Assembly: GCA_015056005.1 (NCBI GenBank)
Contig: SVHB01000021.1
Span: 1 to 36,438 of the forward strand
Source: Clostridiales bacterium
GTDB taxonomy: Bacteria; Bacillota; Clostridia; Christensenellales; UBA1750
Length of the DNA: 36,438 nucleotides
Direction of reading: 5' to 3'
The translations under genes were made by a program, and so were the position numbers. Shown here piece after piece: positions 21,452 to 29,299 of the stretch. Positions within the stretch are counted from its first letter, which is position 1, and the number at the start of each line of letters is the position of its first letter. The notes under the pieces are model-generated. The model saw nothing but the letters and a program-made list of their open reading frames with translations, had not been told where the DNA came from and did no database searches.

Positions 21452-22045
21452 ATGAAGTTGAGCATAATAACAAAGCATGATATAACCCTGCGTTCAAGCT
21501 GCGGAGAATATGATGTCGAGCTTGTCCCGCTGACCGATGAGCATCTTCCGCTTTTATATAAATGGAACAGCGATCCCGAGGTTCTCTACTACGCCGACAG
21601 CGACATTGTTGAGAGCTATTCGCAAGAGACGGTAAACAGTATTTATTCAAACGTATCCAAAAACGCTTTCTGTTTTCTTATTAAAGCAAACGGAATCCCC
21701 ATCGGCGATTGCTGGCTCCAGAAGATGAACATAAACAAAGTGCTTGAAAAATACCCCGCAGGCACAGACGTGCGCAGGATAGATATGTGCATAGGAGAAA
21801 AATCATATTGGGGCAAAGGGATAGGTACAATATTTGTAAAAATGCTCGTGGATTTTGCCTTTACCGAGCAAAGCACAGATTTGCTCCATTGCTTTGTTGA
21901 AAGCTATAATCCAAGATCAGCCAGAGTTTTTGAAAAGAACGGTTTTACGATAATAAAAAGCGAAAAGAACCCCGAAGGCAGCAAGGGCGAATTTGAACTG
22001 CATTTAAGGCTTACAAAAGAAGAATACAAAAAAGGGAAATGCTGA
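21452..22045 (+). CDS. GNAT-family acetyltransferase (RimJ/AAC(6')-like)
   Basis: Single-domain acetyltransferase of 197 residues; the acceptor is unknown. Family features are LVPLTDEHLPLLYKWNSDPE at the start, MCIGEKSYWGKGIGTIFVKM (motif A with the acetyl-CoA-binding G-K-G-I-G), and ESYNPRSARVFEKNGFTI (motif B). The overall layout resembles RimJ-type ribosomal-protein acetylases and chromosomal AAC(6') relatives, but resistance cannot be inferred. The ATG at 21452 directly follows a GTG that could also be used. A TTGACA/TACCAT promoter at 21411-21440 would leave only a very short leader. The stop codon lies inside the loop of the following terminator. Confidence 0.82.
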   Translation: MKLSIITKHDITLRSSCGEYDVELVPLTDEHLPLLYKWNSDPEVLYYADSDIVESYSQETVNSIYSNVSKNAFCFLIKANGIPIGDCWLQKMNINKVLEKYPAGTDVRRIDMCIGEKSYWGKGIGTIFVKMLVDFAFTEQSTDLLHCFVESYNPRSARVFEKNGFTIIKSEKNPEGSKGEFELHLRLTKEEYKKGKC

Positions 22046-22060
22046 GCGCATTTCCTTTTT
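22031..22060. terminator. Bidirectional terminator between GNAT and the beta-helix gene
   Basis: GGAAATGC (22035-22042) pairs with GCATTTCC (22048-22055), extended by AAA/TTTTT on both sides, so it can terminate both convergent genes. Confidence 0.8.
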
Positions 22061-22064
22061 ATTC

Positions 22065-24056
22065 TTAGAGTTTAATCACGATTTCGTCGTCGCCGCTTAT
22101 CTCAAACGGACCGGGCATGACGTTCCTGTCGGGGCGGGGATTCTGGAAGAAATCCTTATCGAATCTGTATGGATCGCCTGTCATATCCTCAAAGTTCATC
22201 TCGGCGTGATAGGTTTTGCCAAGGCTTTGAGTTGTGACCACGGTGTTTTTCATGCCTCTTAAAGCCTTGGGATCTATCGTGATCTCGACCTTTCCGTTTG
22301 CTTCGTCAACCTTGAAGGTTATGCCGACGTCCTCTTTCACCAGCGCGTTTTCATCGATCTTTGAAGGCACTGCGTTTTTAAGATAGAGATTATCCCTGAT
22401 ATCTGTGGGCAGATGCGCATCTTTCATACCCCTGCCAAAGGGCTTTTCCCAGAACTTATCATCGGCTTTGGGGTATTCGTTATAGCTGCCAAGACCCACA
22501 GGGAAGAGAGTTGCGTTGTTCTTGGTGGGAAGACCGTCCATCTTCGCTTTTTTATCGGCTTCCAGCTCCTCTTGCGTTCTCGGCTTTAAGGGCAGATGCT
22601 CAAAGAAACCCATGGGCACCGGCTCGTTGCTTTCATCATCGTCCCTTATGAAAATATTGTTTATAAACCTGTCATCGCCGCCGATGATATTTGTATAGCC
22701 CGCAACAGCAGTCTCGTGCGGGAAATGATACGGGGTCATCCTGCCCTTATCGGGGTTGATGACGAACCTGCCCGCAAACAGGTTGTGCGCAAAAGCGCCG
22801 CCCTGCGCAACGTTTCTGAAATTCATCTTGGAGAGGAACAGGTTATGATCCACCATGTAGGGACCGTGGCAAACCTCAACAAAAAGGTCTTCGGAGAGAC
22901 TGTCCATGCATACGTTCCTGTAAAGGTGGGTACCCTGAGCCTGCCAGTCAAACCATACCGCTCTGTAGCAGGCATAAAAAACATTGTCATGTATCTGGGT
23001 ATCAAGGGAAGCATGGAGCTTAATGCCCGCTACCTCTGCACCGTGATAGGTCTGCTTGTGGTGGATATGATGGATTCGGTTGCCGTAGATCTCAGAGAAC
23101 ACCGCGCCAAGATGACCTACTATGCCCGCCTGCTCACACTGAGATATATCATTATACCTTACTATGTGGCTTCCGATATTTTCCTTGTTCCAGCCGTTTC
23201 TCAGTGCGCGGAATATGACCTCCTGCTCCCTTTGAGTTCCGAATTTGAACTTTAAGTTCGACCACTCATTATCTCCCGTTAATATATCCTTGCCAAGGCT
23301 TACGCCCGTGCATGTGGACTCACTTATTTTATTGTTCTCGATTATCCAGCCCTTTGACCAGTGAGGGCCGATAAGACCTTCCTGAAGCGCGGTGGGAGGC
23401 GCCCACTGGGGTGTTGCCTGAGTCAAAGTAAAGCCGCGCACGGTAATATAATTCCTGCCTGTTTTTTCGGGCCAGAAGCAGAAAGGACGCACGGATATCT
23501 CGGTATTTTCTTTATTCGGATCGATACCGCCGAAGTTTGCCCATATGGTGGTGTTGTTTTCGTCCACCTCGCTGTGCCAGGCAAGCAGGGAGTCCTTCTT
23601 ATACTTGGACTCGCCCCATTCCTTGGGATCCATTACCTCTTCAACGTTGTCACGCTCATAAAGAGATTTTCCGTTTAAGTATACCTGACCCAAATGGCAG
23701 GGCGGCATTTCGGAAAAGAGCCAGTCGCCGTAAACCAAGGTTGCAAAAGGATTACGGTAAGTGAAGATAGTATTGGGAACAACGGTCTTGTAGACTCCGC
23801 CGCCGATATCCTCCCAATTAGTCACGGGCTCTGCGCCGGTTATTCTTACCTCGCCGTCGCCTGCGGATTCATATACAATCCTGTGATCCTCAGTTCCCGA
23901 GTTGTTAGGGCTTACCCATTCGCGGTAAACACCGGCATGAACCTTTACAGTATCGCCCGGCTGAGCGATAAGCGCCGCTTTGGATATAGTTTTGAAGGGT
24001 GCATTCTCGCTGCCGCAGTTTCTGTCGCAGCCGTTTACGGAAACATGAAATATCAT
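22065..24056 (-). CDS. Right-handed beta-helix glycosidase, probably GH141-like
   Basis: A 663-residue beta-helix protein. It opens IFHVSVNGCDRNCGSENAPF followed by KTISKAALIAQPGDTVKVHAGVYRE, the usual start of secreted or cytosolic polysaccharide-active beta-helices, and then an inserted region (about 100-190: VYGDWLFSEMPP, GQVYLNGKSLYERD). Later coils show paired-Asn and NxI repeats (IIENNKISESTCTG, IVRYNDISQCEQAG, SEIYGNRIHHIHH). This order resembles GH141, whose known members include an alpha-L-fucosidase and a xylanase; the assignment is from memory and not certain. No signal peptide is present. With GH95 and GH29 nearby, fucose release is a reasonable guess. It has its own promoter and is divergent from the zinc-ribbon gene. 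Confidence 0.68.
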   Translation of the reverse strand: MIFHVSVNGCDRNCGSENAPFKTISKAALIAQPGDTVKVHAGVYREWVSPNNSGTEDHRIVYESAGDGEVRITGAEPVTNWEDIGGGVYKTVVPNTIFTYRNPFATLVYGDWLFSEMPPCHLGQVYLNGKSLYERDNVEEVMDPKEWGESKYKKDSLLAWHSEVDENNTTIWANFGGIDPNKENTEISVRPFCFWPEKTGRNYITVRGFTLTQATPQWAPPTALQEGLIGPHWSKGWIIENNKISESTCTGVSLGKDILTGDNEWSNLKFKFGTQREQEVIFRALRNGWNKENIGSHIVRYNDISQCEQAGIVGHLGAVFSEIYGNRIHHIHHKQTYHGAEVAGIKLHASLDTQIHDNVFYACYRAVWFDWQAQGTHLYRNVCMDSLSEDLFVEVCHGPYMVDHNLFLSKMNFRNVAQGGAFAHNLFAGRFVINPDKGRMTPYHFPHETAVAGYTNIIGGDDRFINNIFIRDDDESNEPVPMGFFEHLPLKPRTQEELEADKKAKMDGLPTKNNATLFPVGLGSYNEYPKADDKFWEKPFGRGMKDAHLPTDIRDNLYLKNAVPSKIDENALVKEDVGITFKVDEANGKVEITIDPKALRGMKNTVVTTQSLGKTYHAEMNFEDMTGDPYRFDKDFFQNPRPDRNVMPGPFEISGDDEIVIKL

Positions 24057-24092
24057 ATCGCTTACCCCTTTTTCTATTTTTATTACAGGTAA

Positions 24093-24121
24093 ATTATATT
24101 ATGTAAAAAGCGCTTTGTCCA
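24093..24121 (-). promoter_or_regulatory. Promoter of the GH141-like gene with a palindromic operator candidate
   Basis: Minus strand: -35 TGGACA (24116-24121), 17-bp spacer, perfect -10 TATAAT (24093-24098). A 10-bp palindrome AAAGCGCTTT (24107-24116) lies in the spacer and touches the -35; such centres are typical of LacI-family operators. Confidence 0.6.
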
Positions 24122-24222
24122 GCGCGGAAAGGAGCCCGAACACTCAGGTTATACGTTTTCATCGCTTATTGCTGTTTGCGCATTTTCTCACTTCATGTTT
24201 ACAAAATGTTGTTAAACTGCGA

Positions 24223-24251
24223 TTGAGAAATCAATGAAAAAATGGTAATAT
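24223..24251 (+). promoter_or_regulatory. Promoter of the zinc-ribbon/DUF5685/J-domain operon
   Basis: -35 TTGAGA (24223-24228), 17-bp spacer, -10 TAATAT (24246-24251), 40 nt before the ATG at 24291. Confidence 0.6.
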
Positions 24252-24290
24252 TTAATATAGCTGATTTTGGCTTGAATGGAGTGTATTTTT

Positions 24291-24743
24291 ATGAACAACT
24301 GGCTTATGAAGTTTATGAGCGGCAGATACGGCCCCGATCAGTTCAGCAAGGCTCTGCTTTTCCCGGGCTATCTGCTTTGGATATTGGGTCTTTTGATCAA
24401 CATTATTTTCGGAAGGACAGGCATTGGCAATATCATCGGCACTGTGCTCAACTGGGCGGGCCTTTCCTGCATCATCTATTCCACTTTCAGAATGTTTTCC
24501 AAAAAGATCGATCGTCGCAGAGCGGAAAATCAAAAGTATCTTGCTTTTGCTCAAAAATATATGCCAAAGCTCAACACATACAGGCAAAAGCTTTTGGTCT
24601 ATCAAAACCGCTTGAAGCAGAGCAAGACGCATAAATTCGTTCGCTGTCCCTCCTGCGGTACCGTGGGAAGGATCCCCAAGGGCAGAGGCAGAGTCACCGT
24701 CACCTGCATCTCCTGCCGCCATGAGTTCAAGGCAAAAAGCTGA
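24291..24743 (+). CDS. Membrane protein with C-terminal zinc ribbon
   Basis: 150-residue protein of unknown function. Two hydrophobic segments (about 23-38 LLFPGYLLWILGLLIN, and 47-62 IGTVLNWAGLSCIIYS) are followed by a basic, possibly coiled stretch and a C-terminal zinc ribbon with paired cysteines (RCPSCGTVGRIPKGRG, then VTCISCRHEF). This pattern of CxxC pairs about 20 residues apart fits a rubredoxin-type zinc finger facing the cytoplasm. The ATG at 24291 is preceded by GGAGTG; an upstream in-frame ATG overlaps that site and is less likely. Its stop codon overlaps the start of the DUF5685 gene (TGATG), so the two are translationally coupled. It resembles small clostridial membrane zinc-ribbon proteins associated with J-domain proteins. 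Confidence 0.8.
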   Translation: MNNWLMKFMSGRYGPDQFSKALLFPGYLLWILGLLINIIFGRTGIGNIIGTVLNWAGLSCIIYSTFRMFSKKIDRRRAENQKYLAFAQKYMPKLNTYRQKLLVYQNRLKQSKTHKFVRCPSCGTVGRIPKGRGRVTVTCISCRHEFKAKS

Positions 24744-25588
24744 TGTTCGGTTACGTTATCGCAGATAAGACCCGCCTTACCAAGGATGAGATCGCAAGAT
24801 ACCGCTCGTTTTACTGCGGGGTCTGTATAAGCATCGGCAAAAGATATTCCCAGCTGCCGCGCCTGACCCTTTCATACGACATGCCGTTTCTTGCCATGCT
24901 GCTCACCTCCCTATACGAAAAGAAGGACGAAGGCGGGCAGCTGCGCTGCGTTCATCATCTGATGCAAAAGCAGCATTTTATAAGTAACGAGATCATCGAT
25001 TACTGCGCCGATATGAATCTATTGCTTGCCTATTACAAATGTATCGACGACATAAACGACGACAACAGCTTATCCGCAAGATTTCTGAAATCAAGGCTTG
25101 AAAAGCCTGTATCGGTAATAAAGCAGAAGTATCCTAAAAAGTCCGAGGTCATACATAAGGGTCTTGAAGCTCTTTCAAAGCTTGAAAGAGAAAGCTTTTG
25201 CAATCTCGATGCCTGCCTTAAAACCTTCGGAAACATTTTAGGCGAGATATTCGTATTTTCAGATGATAACTGGGCAAAAACTCTCTATAATACAGGGAAC
25301 GCTCTGGGCGAATTTATTTATGCCTGTGACGCTTACGAGGATTACGACAGCGATATAAAAAAAGGATCGTTTAACCCTCTTCATGAAATAATGAAAGAAA
25401 AAGACGGCGAAGATCAGGCAGTCCGCCTTTTGAATATGCTCATGGGCAGATGCGCAATGGAAGCGGACAAGCTTCCGCTTGAGCAGGATATCAGCATCAT
25501 AAACAATATCCTGTATCACGGAGTCTGGGTTAGATTCAACCTGATCAGATACAAAAAAACGAAAGGCAAGGAGCGTGCAGCAGTTTGA
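24743..25588 (+). CDS. DUF5685 family protein
   Basis: 281-residue, largely alpha-helical protein of the DUF5685 type, function unknown. It opens [20 protein letters not shown] with the [15 protein letters not shown] cysteine motif (CxxC, about 29-32), then [13 protein letters not shown], an acidic [10 protein letters not shown] segment, and [20 protein letters not shown] near 215. The repeated Asp-rich helices recall class I prenyl-transferase-type active sites, but this is only a resemblance. The start ATG overlaps the previous stop, and its own stop overlaps the TTG start of the J-domain gene, so three genes form a tightly coupled unit. The conserved CGxC motif could bind metal together with the Cys-rich partners. 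Confidence 0.82.
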   Translation: MFGYVIADKTRLTKDEIARYRSFYCGVCISIGKRYSQLPRLTLSYDMPFLAMLLTSLYEKKDEGGQLRCVHHLMQKQHFISNEIIDYCADMNLLLAYYKCIDDINDDNSLSARFLKSRLEKPVSVIKQKYPKKSEVIHKGLEALSKLERESFCNLDACLKTFGNILGEIFVFSDDNWAKTLYNTGNALGEFIYACDAYEDYDSDIKKGSFNPLHEIMKEKDGEDQAVRLLNMLMGRCAMEADKLPLEQDISIINNILYHGVWVRFNLIRYKKTKGKERAAV

Positions 25589-26241
25589 CCGATCCGTATA
25601 AGACCCTGGGTGTTTCGCCAAACGCCGATAAGGACGAAATAAAAAAAGCATACCGCGCTCTTGCAAAGAAGTATCATCCCGACTCCAACCCGGGCGATAA
25701 GGTCGCGGAGCAAAAGATGAAGGAGATCAACGCGGCGTACGACGCCATAATGAACGGCAGCGCAGATTCATATTCGCAAAACAGCTACGGCGGCTATTCG
25801 CAAAACCGCACCTACGGACAGGGCTATGGCAGCTACGGCGGCTTTTCTGGCTTTGATCAAAGCGCATATCAGGAATCCGATCCATACCTTAAAGCTGCGC
25901 AGAACTATATATACAGCGGCTATTATGACAGCGCCATAAACGCGCTTAATCAGGTTCCGTCCGCAAACAGAGGCGCAAGATGGTATTATTACAGTGCCAT
26001 GGCTCATTTCGGCGCCGGCAACAACGATACCGCAAGGCGCTTTGCTCAAACTGCGGTCAATATGGAGCCCAATAACATGCAGTACCGCAATCTTTATGAA
26101 AACCTGAATAACCCCGGCAGTTATTCTCAGCACGGCGGCCCCTTTGTTTATACTACGGGAACAAACAATATGAGCCTTGGCAGGTATTGCTTGAGCTGCC
26201 TTGCAATTAATCTGCTTTGCAGGTTCTGCTTTTGCTGCTGA
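25585..26241 (+). CDS. J-domain (DnaJ-like) protein with Cys-rich C-terminal tail
   Basis: Co-chaperone of DnaK type; 218 residues. The J-domain covers residues 1-57 ([20 protein letters not shown], then [16 protein letters not shown]) with the HPD loop at 31-33, which stimulates Hsp70 ATPase. Next is a Gly/Ser/Tyr/Gln-rich linker (about 62-95), then a helical TPR-like region (about 100-172), and a final hydrophobic cysteine-rich tail ([17 protein letters not shown], six cysteines). The start is TTG at 25585, preceded by AAGGAG and overlapping the stop of the DUF5685 gene. No dnaK or grpE lies near. The tail may bind metal or membrane; it is not a standard DnaJ zinc finger. Confidence 0.87.
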   Translation: MTDPYKTLGVSPNADKDEIKKAYRALAKKYHPDSNPGDKVAEQKMKEINAAYDAIMNGSADSYSQNSYGGYSQNRTYGQGYGSYGGFSGFDQSAYQESDPYLKAAQNYIYSGYYDSAINALNQVPSANRGARWYYYSAMAHFGAGNNDTARRFAQTAVNMEPNNMQYRNLYENLNNPGSYSQHGGPFVYTTGTNNMSLGRYCLSCLAINLLCRFCFCC

Positions 26242-26261
26242 CAAAAGAAAGGATATCAGTT

Positions 26262-26903
26262 ATGGATCTTAAAGCAAGAAGCCTTGAAATGCGGGAATTT
26301 TTCGACAGAAAAACGCAGGGCTACGACGATGTTCACGCAAAGTTTCTTGAAACCAAAAAGCTTTTGACCCAAAGCCTTCCCGATCATACAAAAAAGGTGC
26401 TCGATCTGGGCGCGGGGACCGGGCTTGAGCTTATCGCGCTTTTTCAGCGTTTCCCTGATGCCCGTGTGACCGTTGTCGATATATCGGAGGGTATGCTCTT
26501 AGCCTTAAAGGAAAGGGAGTTTGCCGACAGAATAGAATTTATCTGCGGTGATTTCTTTGAGGTTGATCTCGGCAGCGGCTATGACGCCATGATATCCACC
26601 TCAGCTCTGCATCATTTTACCCTTGAAGATAAGGCAAGACTCTATAAAAGAGTTTATGATTCGCTGAACGAAGGCGGTCTTTTCATCAACTGCGACAAGA
26701 CCGCGCTTGATCAAAGCGCAGAGGACCGCTCGTTTATAACCTATAACGAAAACAAGCACCTTGATCCCCCGCCCCATATCGATACGCCTCTCACGATCGA
26801 GCACGAGACTCGGGCGCTTGAAACAGCGGGCTTTACCGATATAAATATATCCGACGGAAAATACCCCGAGTATTTCCTATACACGGCAAAAAAACAGGCA
26901 TAA
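26262..26903 (+). CDS. Class I SAM-dependent methyltransferase
   Basis: Rossmann-fold methyltransferase of 213 residues with motif I VLDLGAGTGLELIALF (about residues 46-61), motif II acidic end VTVVDISEGML, and motif IV region YDAMISTSALHHFTLEDK. The order resembles UbiE/small-molecule methyltransferases, but the substrate is unknown. The ATG at 26262 is preceded by AAAGGA; the frame extends upstream into the J-domain gene, but those codons lack a better start. It follows the J-domain gene by 20 bp, so it is likely in the same transcript, and is followed by the nucleotidyltransferase gene. Confidence 0.85.
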   Translation: MDLKARSLEMREFFDRKTQGYDDVHAKFLETKKLLTQSLPDHTKKVLDLGAGTGLELIALFQRFPDARVTVVDISEGMLLALKEREFADRIEFICGDFFEVDLGSGYDAMISTSALHHFTLEDKARLYKRVYDSLNEGGLFINCDKTALDQSAEDRSFITYNENKHLDPPPHIDTPLTIEHETRALETAGFTDINISDGKYPEYFLYTAKKQA

Positions 26904-26943
26904 ATTCATAAACAGCAATCGGCCCGTTTGGGAGGTGTGGAAA

Positions 26944-27594
26944 ATGGACCGACTGATAGCCGAAGCAGGAAGTTTTTTGAGCGATGCACAAATTCGCTGG
27001 GCTGTTTGCGGCGGATACGCGCTTGATCTGTTTCTTGAAAGAACCATACGCAAGCACAGCGATATTGACATTTGTGTATTTGAAAACGACAGAGATACGA
27101 TATTGAAGTATATGCTTAAAAACAGCTGGCAAGTTTATGAGTTTCGCGGACAAGGGAAAGTACGTCCGTTAGACGATACAACGAAAAGCAATGTCGGGCG
27201 AAATTTAATGTGCATAAAGGGAGAATGCGAGCTTGTAAAGTTTTATCCCGGTGAGGATCCCGGGACATTGTATCATCAGTTTTTTCATACCGGGATCAGC
27301 GCATTCAACTACATAGAATTTTTATTTAATAAAAACAACAGTAATTATTTCGTGTTTGATGAAGCTAAAAAGATTTGCAGGGATATGTCCAAGGCTGTTT
27401 TGTTCAATGGGAGCATTCCTTATCTGGCTCCGGAGATCGCCCTGCTGTATAAATCTTCACAAGCCGAAAGAGAAGAATATCATTATGATTTTGAGCAGAC
27501 ATATCCGCACATGAGCAGTGAGCAAAAGGAATGGTTCTCTCAGAAACTCGACATACTTTACCCCGAAGGGCATAAATGGAGAGTTAATATGTGA
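26944..27594 (+). CDS. Nucleotidyltransferase-fold protein (aminoglycoside adenylyltransferase-like)
   Basis: 216-residue protein with the nucleotidyltransferase signature WAVCGGYALDLFLERT followed by KHSDIDI (GG at residues 23-24, DxD at 40/42), as in ANT(2'')-type enzymes and related proteins. A small helical part follows, including KKICRDMSKAVLFNGSIPYL and LAPEIALLYKS. Drug resistance cannot be claimed; many such genes act on unknown substrates. The ATG at 26944 follows a strong GGGAGGTG, which rules out the GTG nine bases earlier. It is the last gene before a strong hairpin at 27623-27656. Confidence 0.8.
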   Translation: MDRLIAEAGSFLSDAQIRWAVCGGYALDLFLERTIRKHSDIDICVFENDRDTILKYMLKNSWQVYEFRGQGKVRPLDDTTKSNVGRNLMCIKGECELVKFYPGEDPGTLYHQFFHTGISAFNYIEFLFNKNNSNYFVFDEAKKICRDMSKAVLFNGSIPYLAPEIALLYKSSQAEREEYHYDFEQTYPHMSSEQKEWFSQKLDILYPEGHKWRVNM

Positions 27595-27622
27595 TTGGGC
27601 AGCGTACCTTGTAAAAAACGAA

Positions 27623-27656
27623 AGCCTCCCTAATGATCATATCATAGGGAGGCTTA
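27623..27656. terminator. Bidirectional terminator between the nucleotidyltransferase gene and rsmJ
   Basis: Arms aagcctcccta (27623-27633) and tagggaggctt (27646-27656) form an 11-bp perfect stem with a 12-nt loop; it is followed on the plus strand by ACTGTTTTG. It separates two convergent operons. Confidence 0.75.
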
Positions 27657-27674
27657 CTGTTTTGAGTATACTTC

Positions 27675-28457
27675 TTAGGTTGCTTCTATCAGCTTTATAA
27701 ACCTTTCAAGCCTTGAAAACGGGCTTGCAAAGCAATCGAATCTGACCGCCTTTCCCGTATAGGAAAAATCGGGCTTTATTCCTGCGAGGAAAGGTCCTTT
27801 GGGCGGTCTTTTTATTATGAGCCTTTTTGGCGCCGCTTTCACTGCGGCGAGAAAAAGCTCCTCTTCGTCGCTGCAGGGTATCTCGATTCTTTGTATCACC
27901 TGCAGCTTTTTCTTTACCAGCGCGCTCTTTTGACGCTCGGGGAACATCGGGTCAAGCAATATGATATCAACCGGCTTTTCCAGCTTTTCCATGGCGTTTA
28001 TGCTGTCTGAAAAGCTCAGATGCATCCGCTCAGCGATATCCCTTGTTTCCGGATCGTCTTTTGCTCTGTTTATCGCATCGCTCAGGAGCTCAAAAACGAT
28101 GGGGTTACGCTCAAACATGCTTACCTCAAAGCCCGCTGCGGCAAGCAGGAACGAATCGTCGCCAAGCCCGGCTGTAGCGTCAATGGCGGTGGGCCGATCC
28201 CCTATATCCTTAATTTTTGCGGCCTTCACCAGCATCTCATGGGCGAGCTTTCCGTTTGACACCCTGCCCATCATTTTCTTAAGATCACCGCTGATCCGGT
28301 TTGAATCCGCGATCAGTGAAAGCCCGTTTTCGTCCAATCTCAGAACGGGCACGTTTTCATCATGAGTTTCTCCAAATCTCTCCCTCAGTTTTTCGGCTTT
28401 GGGAGAATCTTTGAGCTCTTGTGCAATATCAAGTTTTACAGTATAATCATTTTTCAT
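27675..28457 (-). CDS. rsmJ: 16S rRNA guanine-N2 methyltransferase RsmJ-like
   Basis: E. coli RsmJ (YhiQ) methylates G1516 of 16S rRNA. The 260-residue protein has the RsmJ order: AIDATAGLGDDSFLLAAAGF (SAM motif I), FERNPIVFELLSDAI, then VDIILLDPMFPERQKSALVK and KRLIIKRPPKGPFLAGIKP. These blocks match RsmJ better than general methyltransferases. The N-terminal 70 residues include a DNRISGDLKKMMGRVS segment. No strong ribosome binding site precedes the ATG at 28457, so the start is moderately certain. It is the last gene of the RCC1-DUF6734-MBL-rsmJ operon, 13 bp after the MBL gene. Confidence 0.87.
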   Translation of the reverse strand: MKNDYTVKLDIAQELKDSPKAEKLRERFGETHDENVPVLRLDENGLSLIADSNRISGDLKKMMGRVSNGKLAHEMLVKAAKIKDIGDRPTAIDATAGLGDDSFLLAAAGFEVSMFERNPIVFELLSDAINRAKDDPETRDIAERMHLSFSDSINAMEKLEKPVDIILLDPMFPERQKSALVKKKLQVIQRIEIPCSDEEELFLAAVKAAPKRLIIKRPPKGPFLAGIKPDFSYTGKAVRFDCFASPFSRLERFIKLIEAT

Positions 28458-28470
28458 GTTTTGTCTTTCA

Positions 28471-29283
28471 TTATAAATCGATCTGTTTTCCGCTGCTTAG
28501 CGCATGAAGCGCGCCTTTAAGCTTTAAGTGCAGGATCTCATACGCTTCATCGCCTGTGCAGTGACCGGTAAATACCTTTTTTGCTCCGCTCTCAAGCAGT
28601 TTATCCGCGTATTCAAGCACGAACGCTTCATCCGCATGTTTCAGATGAAGTCCGCCGACATATGCAAGTACTTCCCTTCCCGGCAAAACAGACCTCACTT
28701 CATTTATTATCGTATCCGCGCCTCCATGGGAACAGCTGTTAAAGATCACAAGACCCTCATCCAAATCAAATACCAGCGATTGCTCATGGGCAAAATCATC
28801 GGGAACAAGACCGCTTGCGGTTTTTATATAAAGGCTTTCTCTAAGGCCGATCTTCTCAAGCCCCTTTGAAAAATGCGGCACAAGATAAACACCTTCATCG
28901 ATTTTATAAAATCCGTCCGCAAAAACAAATCTGTCCGCATATTTTTCAAGAACGCCGCTTTCTATACCGATATACTTTTCCTCGCCGTCCTGAATCTTGG
29001 CGCAGTTTTCCTTTGCATTTTTGCTGATATAAAGCTTCGCCTTTTGGTTTGCTTCAAAAAACGCTGTCATCCCGCCGGAGTGATCATAATGAGCGTGGGA
29101 CAGCACGGCGATATCGATATCCGAAATATCAACGGAAAGCTTCTTCGCGTTTTCAAGAAAAGCATCCGATGCGCCCATATCAAGCAAGATTTTCTTTCCG
29201 TTATTTTCAATATAAATACTGAGCCCATGCTCGGCAATAACATCTCCGCACGCAGTATTTTCAATTATCGTCAAAGCTCTCAT
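28471..29283 (-). CDS. Metallo-beta-lactamase-fold hydrolase
   Basis: 270-residue MBL-fold protein with the metal-binding motif LSHAHYDHSGGM (H63-x-H65-x-D67-H68), a third ligand in VIFNSCSHGGADTIINEV, and the C-terminal KKVFTGHCTGDEAY histidine. Its shape resembles the COG1237 group, which contains the dihydropterin-related 5'-phosphate synthase-type proteins of methanogens; bacterial members have no proven role. The ATG at 29283 follows AGGAGTG. It lies 17 bp after the DUF6734-like gene and 13 bp before rsmJ, on the same strand. Confidence 0.88.
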   Translation of the reverse strand: MRALTIIENTACGDVIAEHGLSIYIENNGKKILLDMGASDAFLENAKKLSVDISDIDIAVLSHAHYDHSGGMTAFFEANQKAKLYISKNAKENCAKIQDGEEKYIGIESGVLEKYADRFVFADGFYKIDEGVYLVPHFSKGLEKIGLRESLYIKTASGLVPDDFAHEQSLVFDLDEGLVIFNSCSHGGADTIINEVRSVLPGREVLAYVGGLHLKHADEAFVLEYADKLLESGAKKVFTGHCTGDEAYEILHLKLKGALHALSSGKQIDL

Positions 29284-29299
29284 ACCAAATCACTCCTGT

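Noticed and set aside
26944-27594. Aminoglycoside resistance gene
   Set aside because: Only the general nucleotidyltransferase core is seen; resistance cannot be inferred and no mobile context is present.
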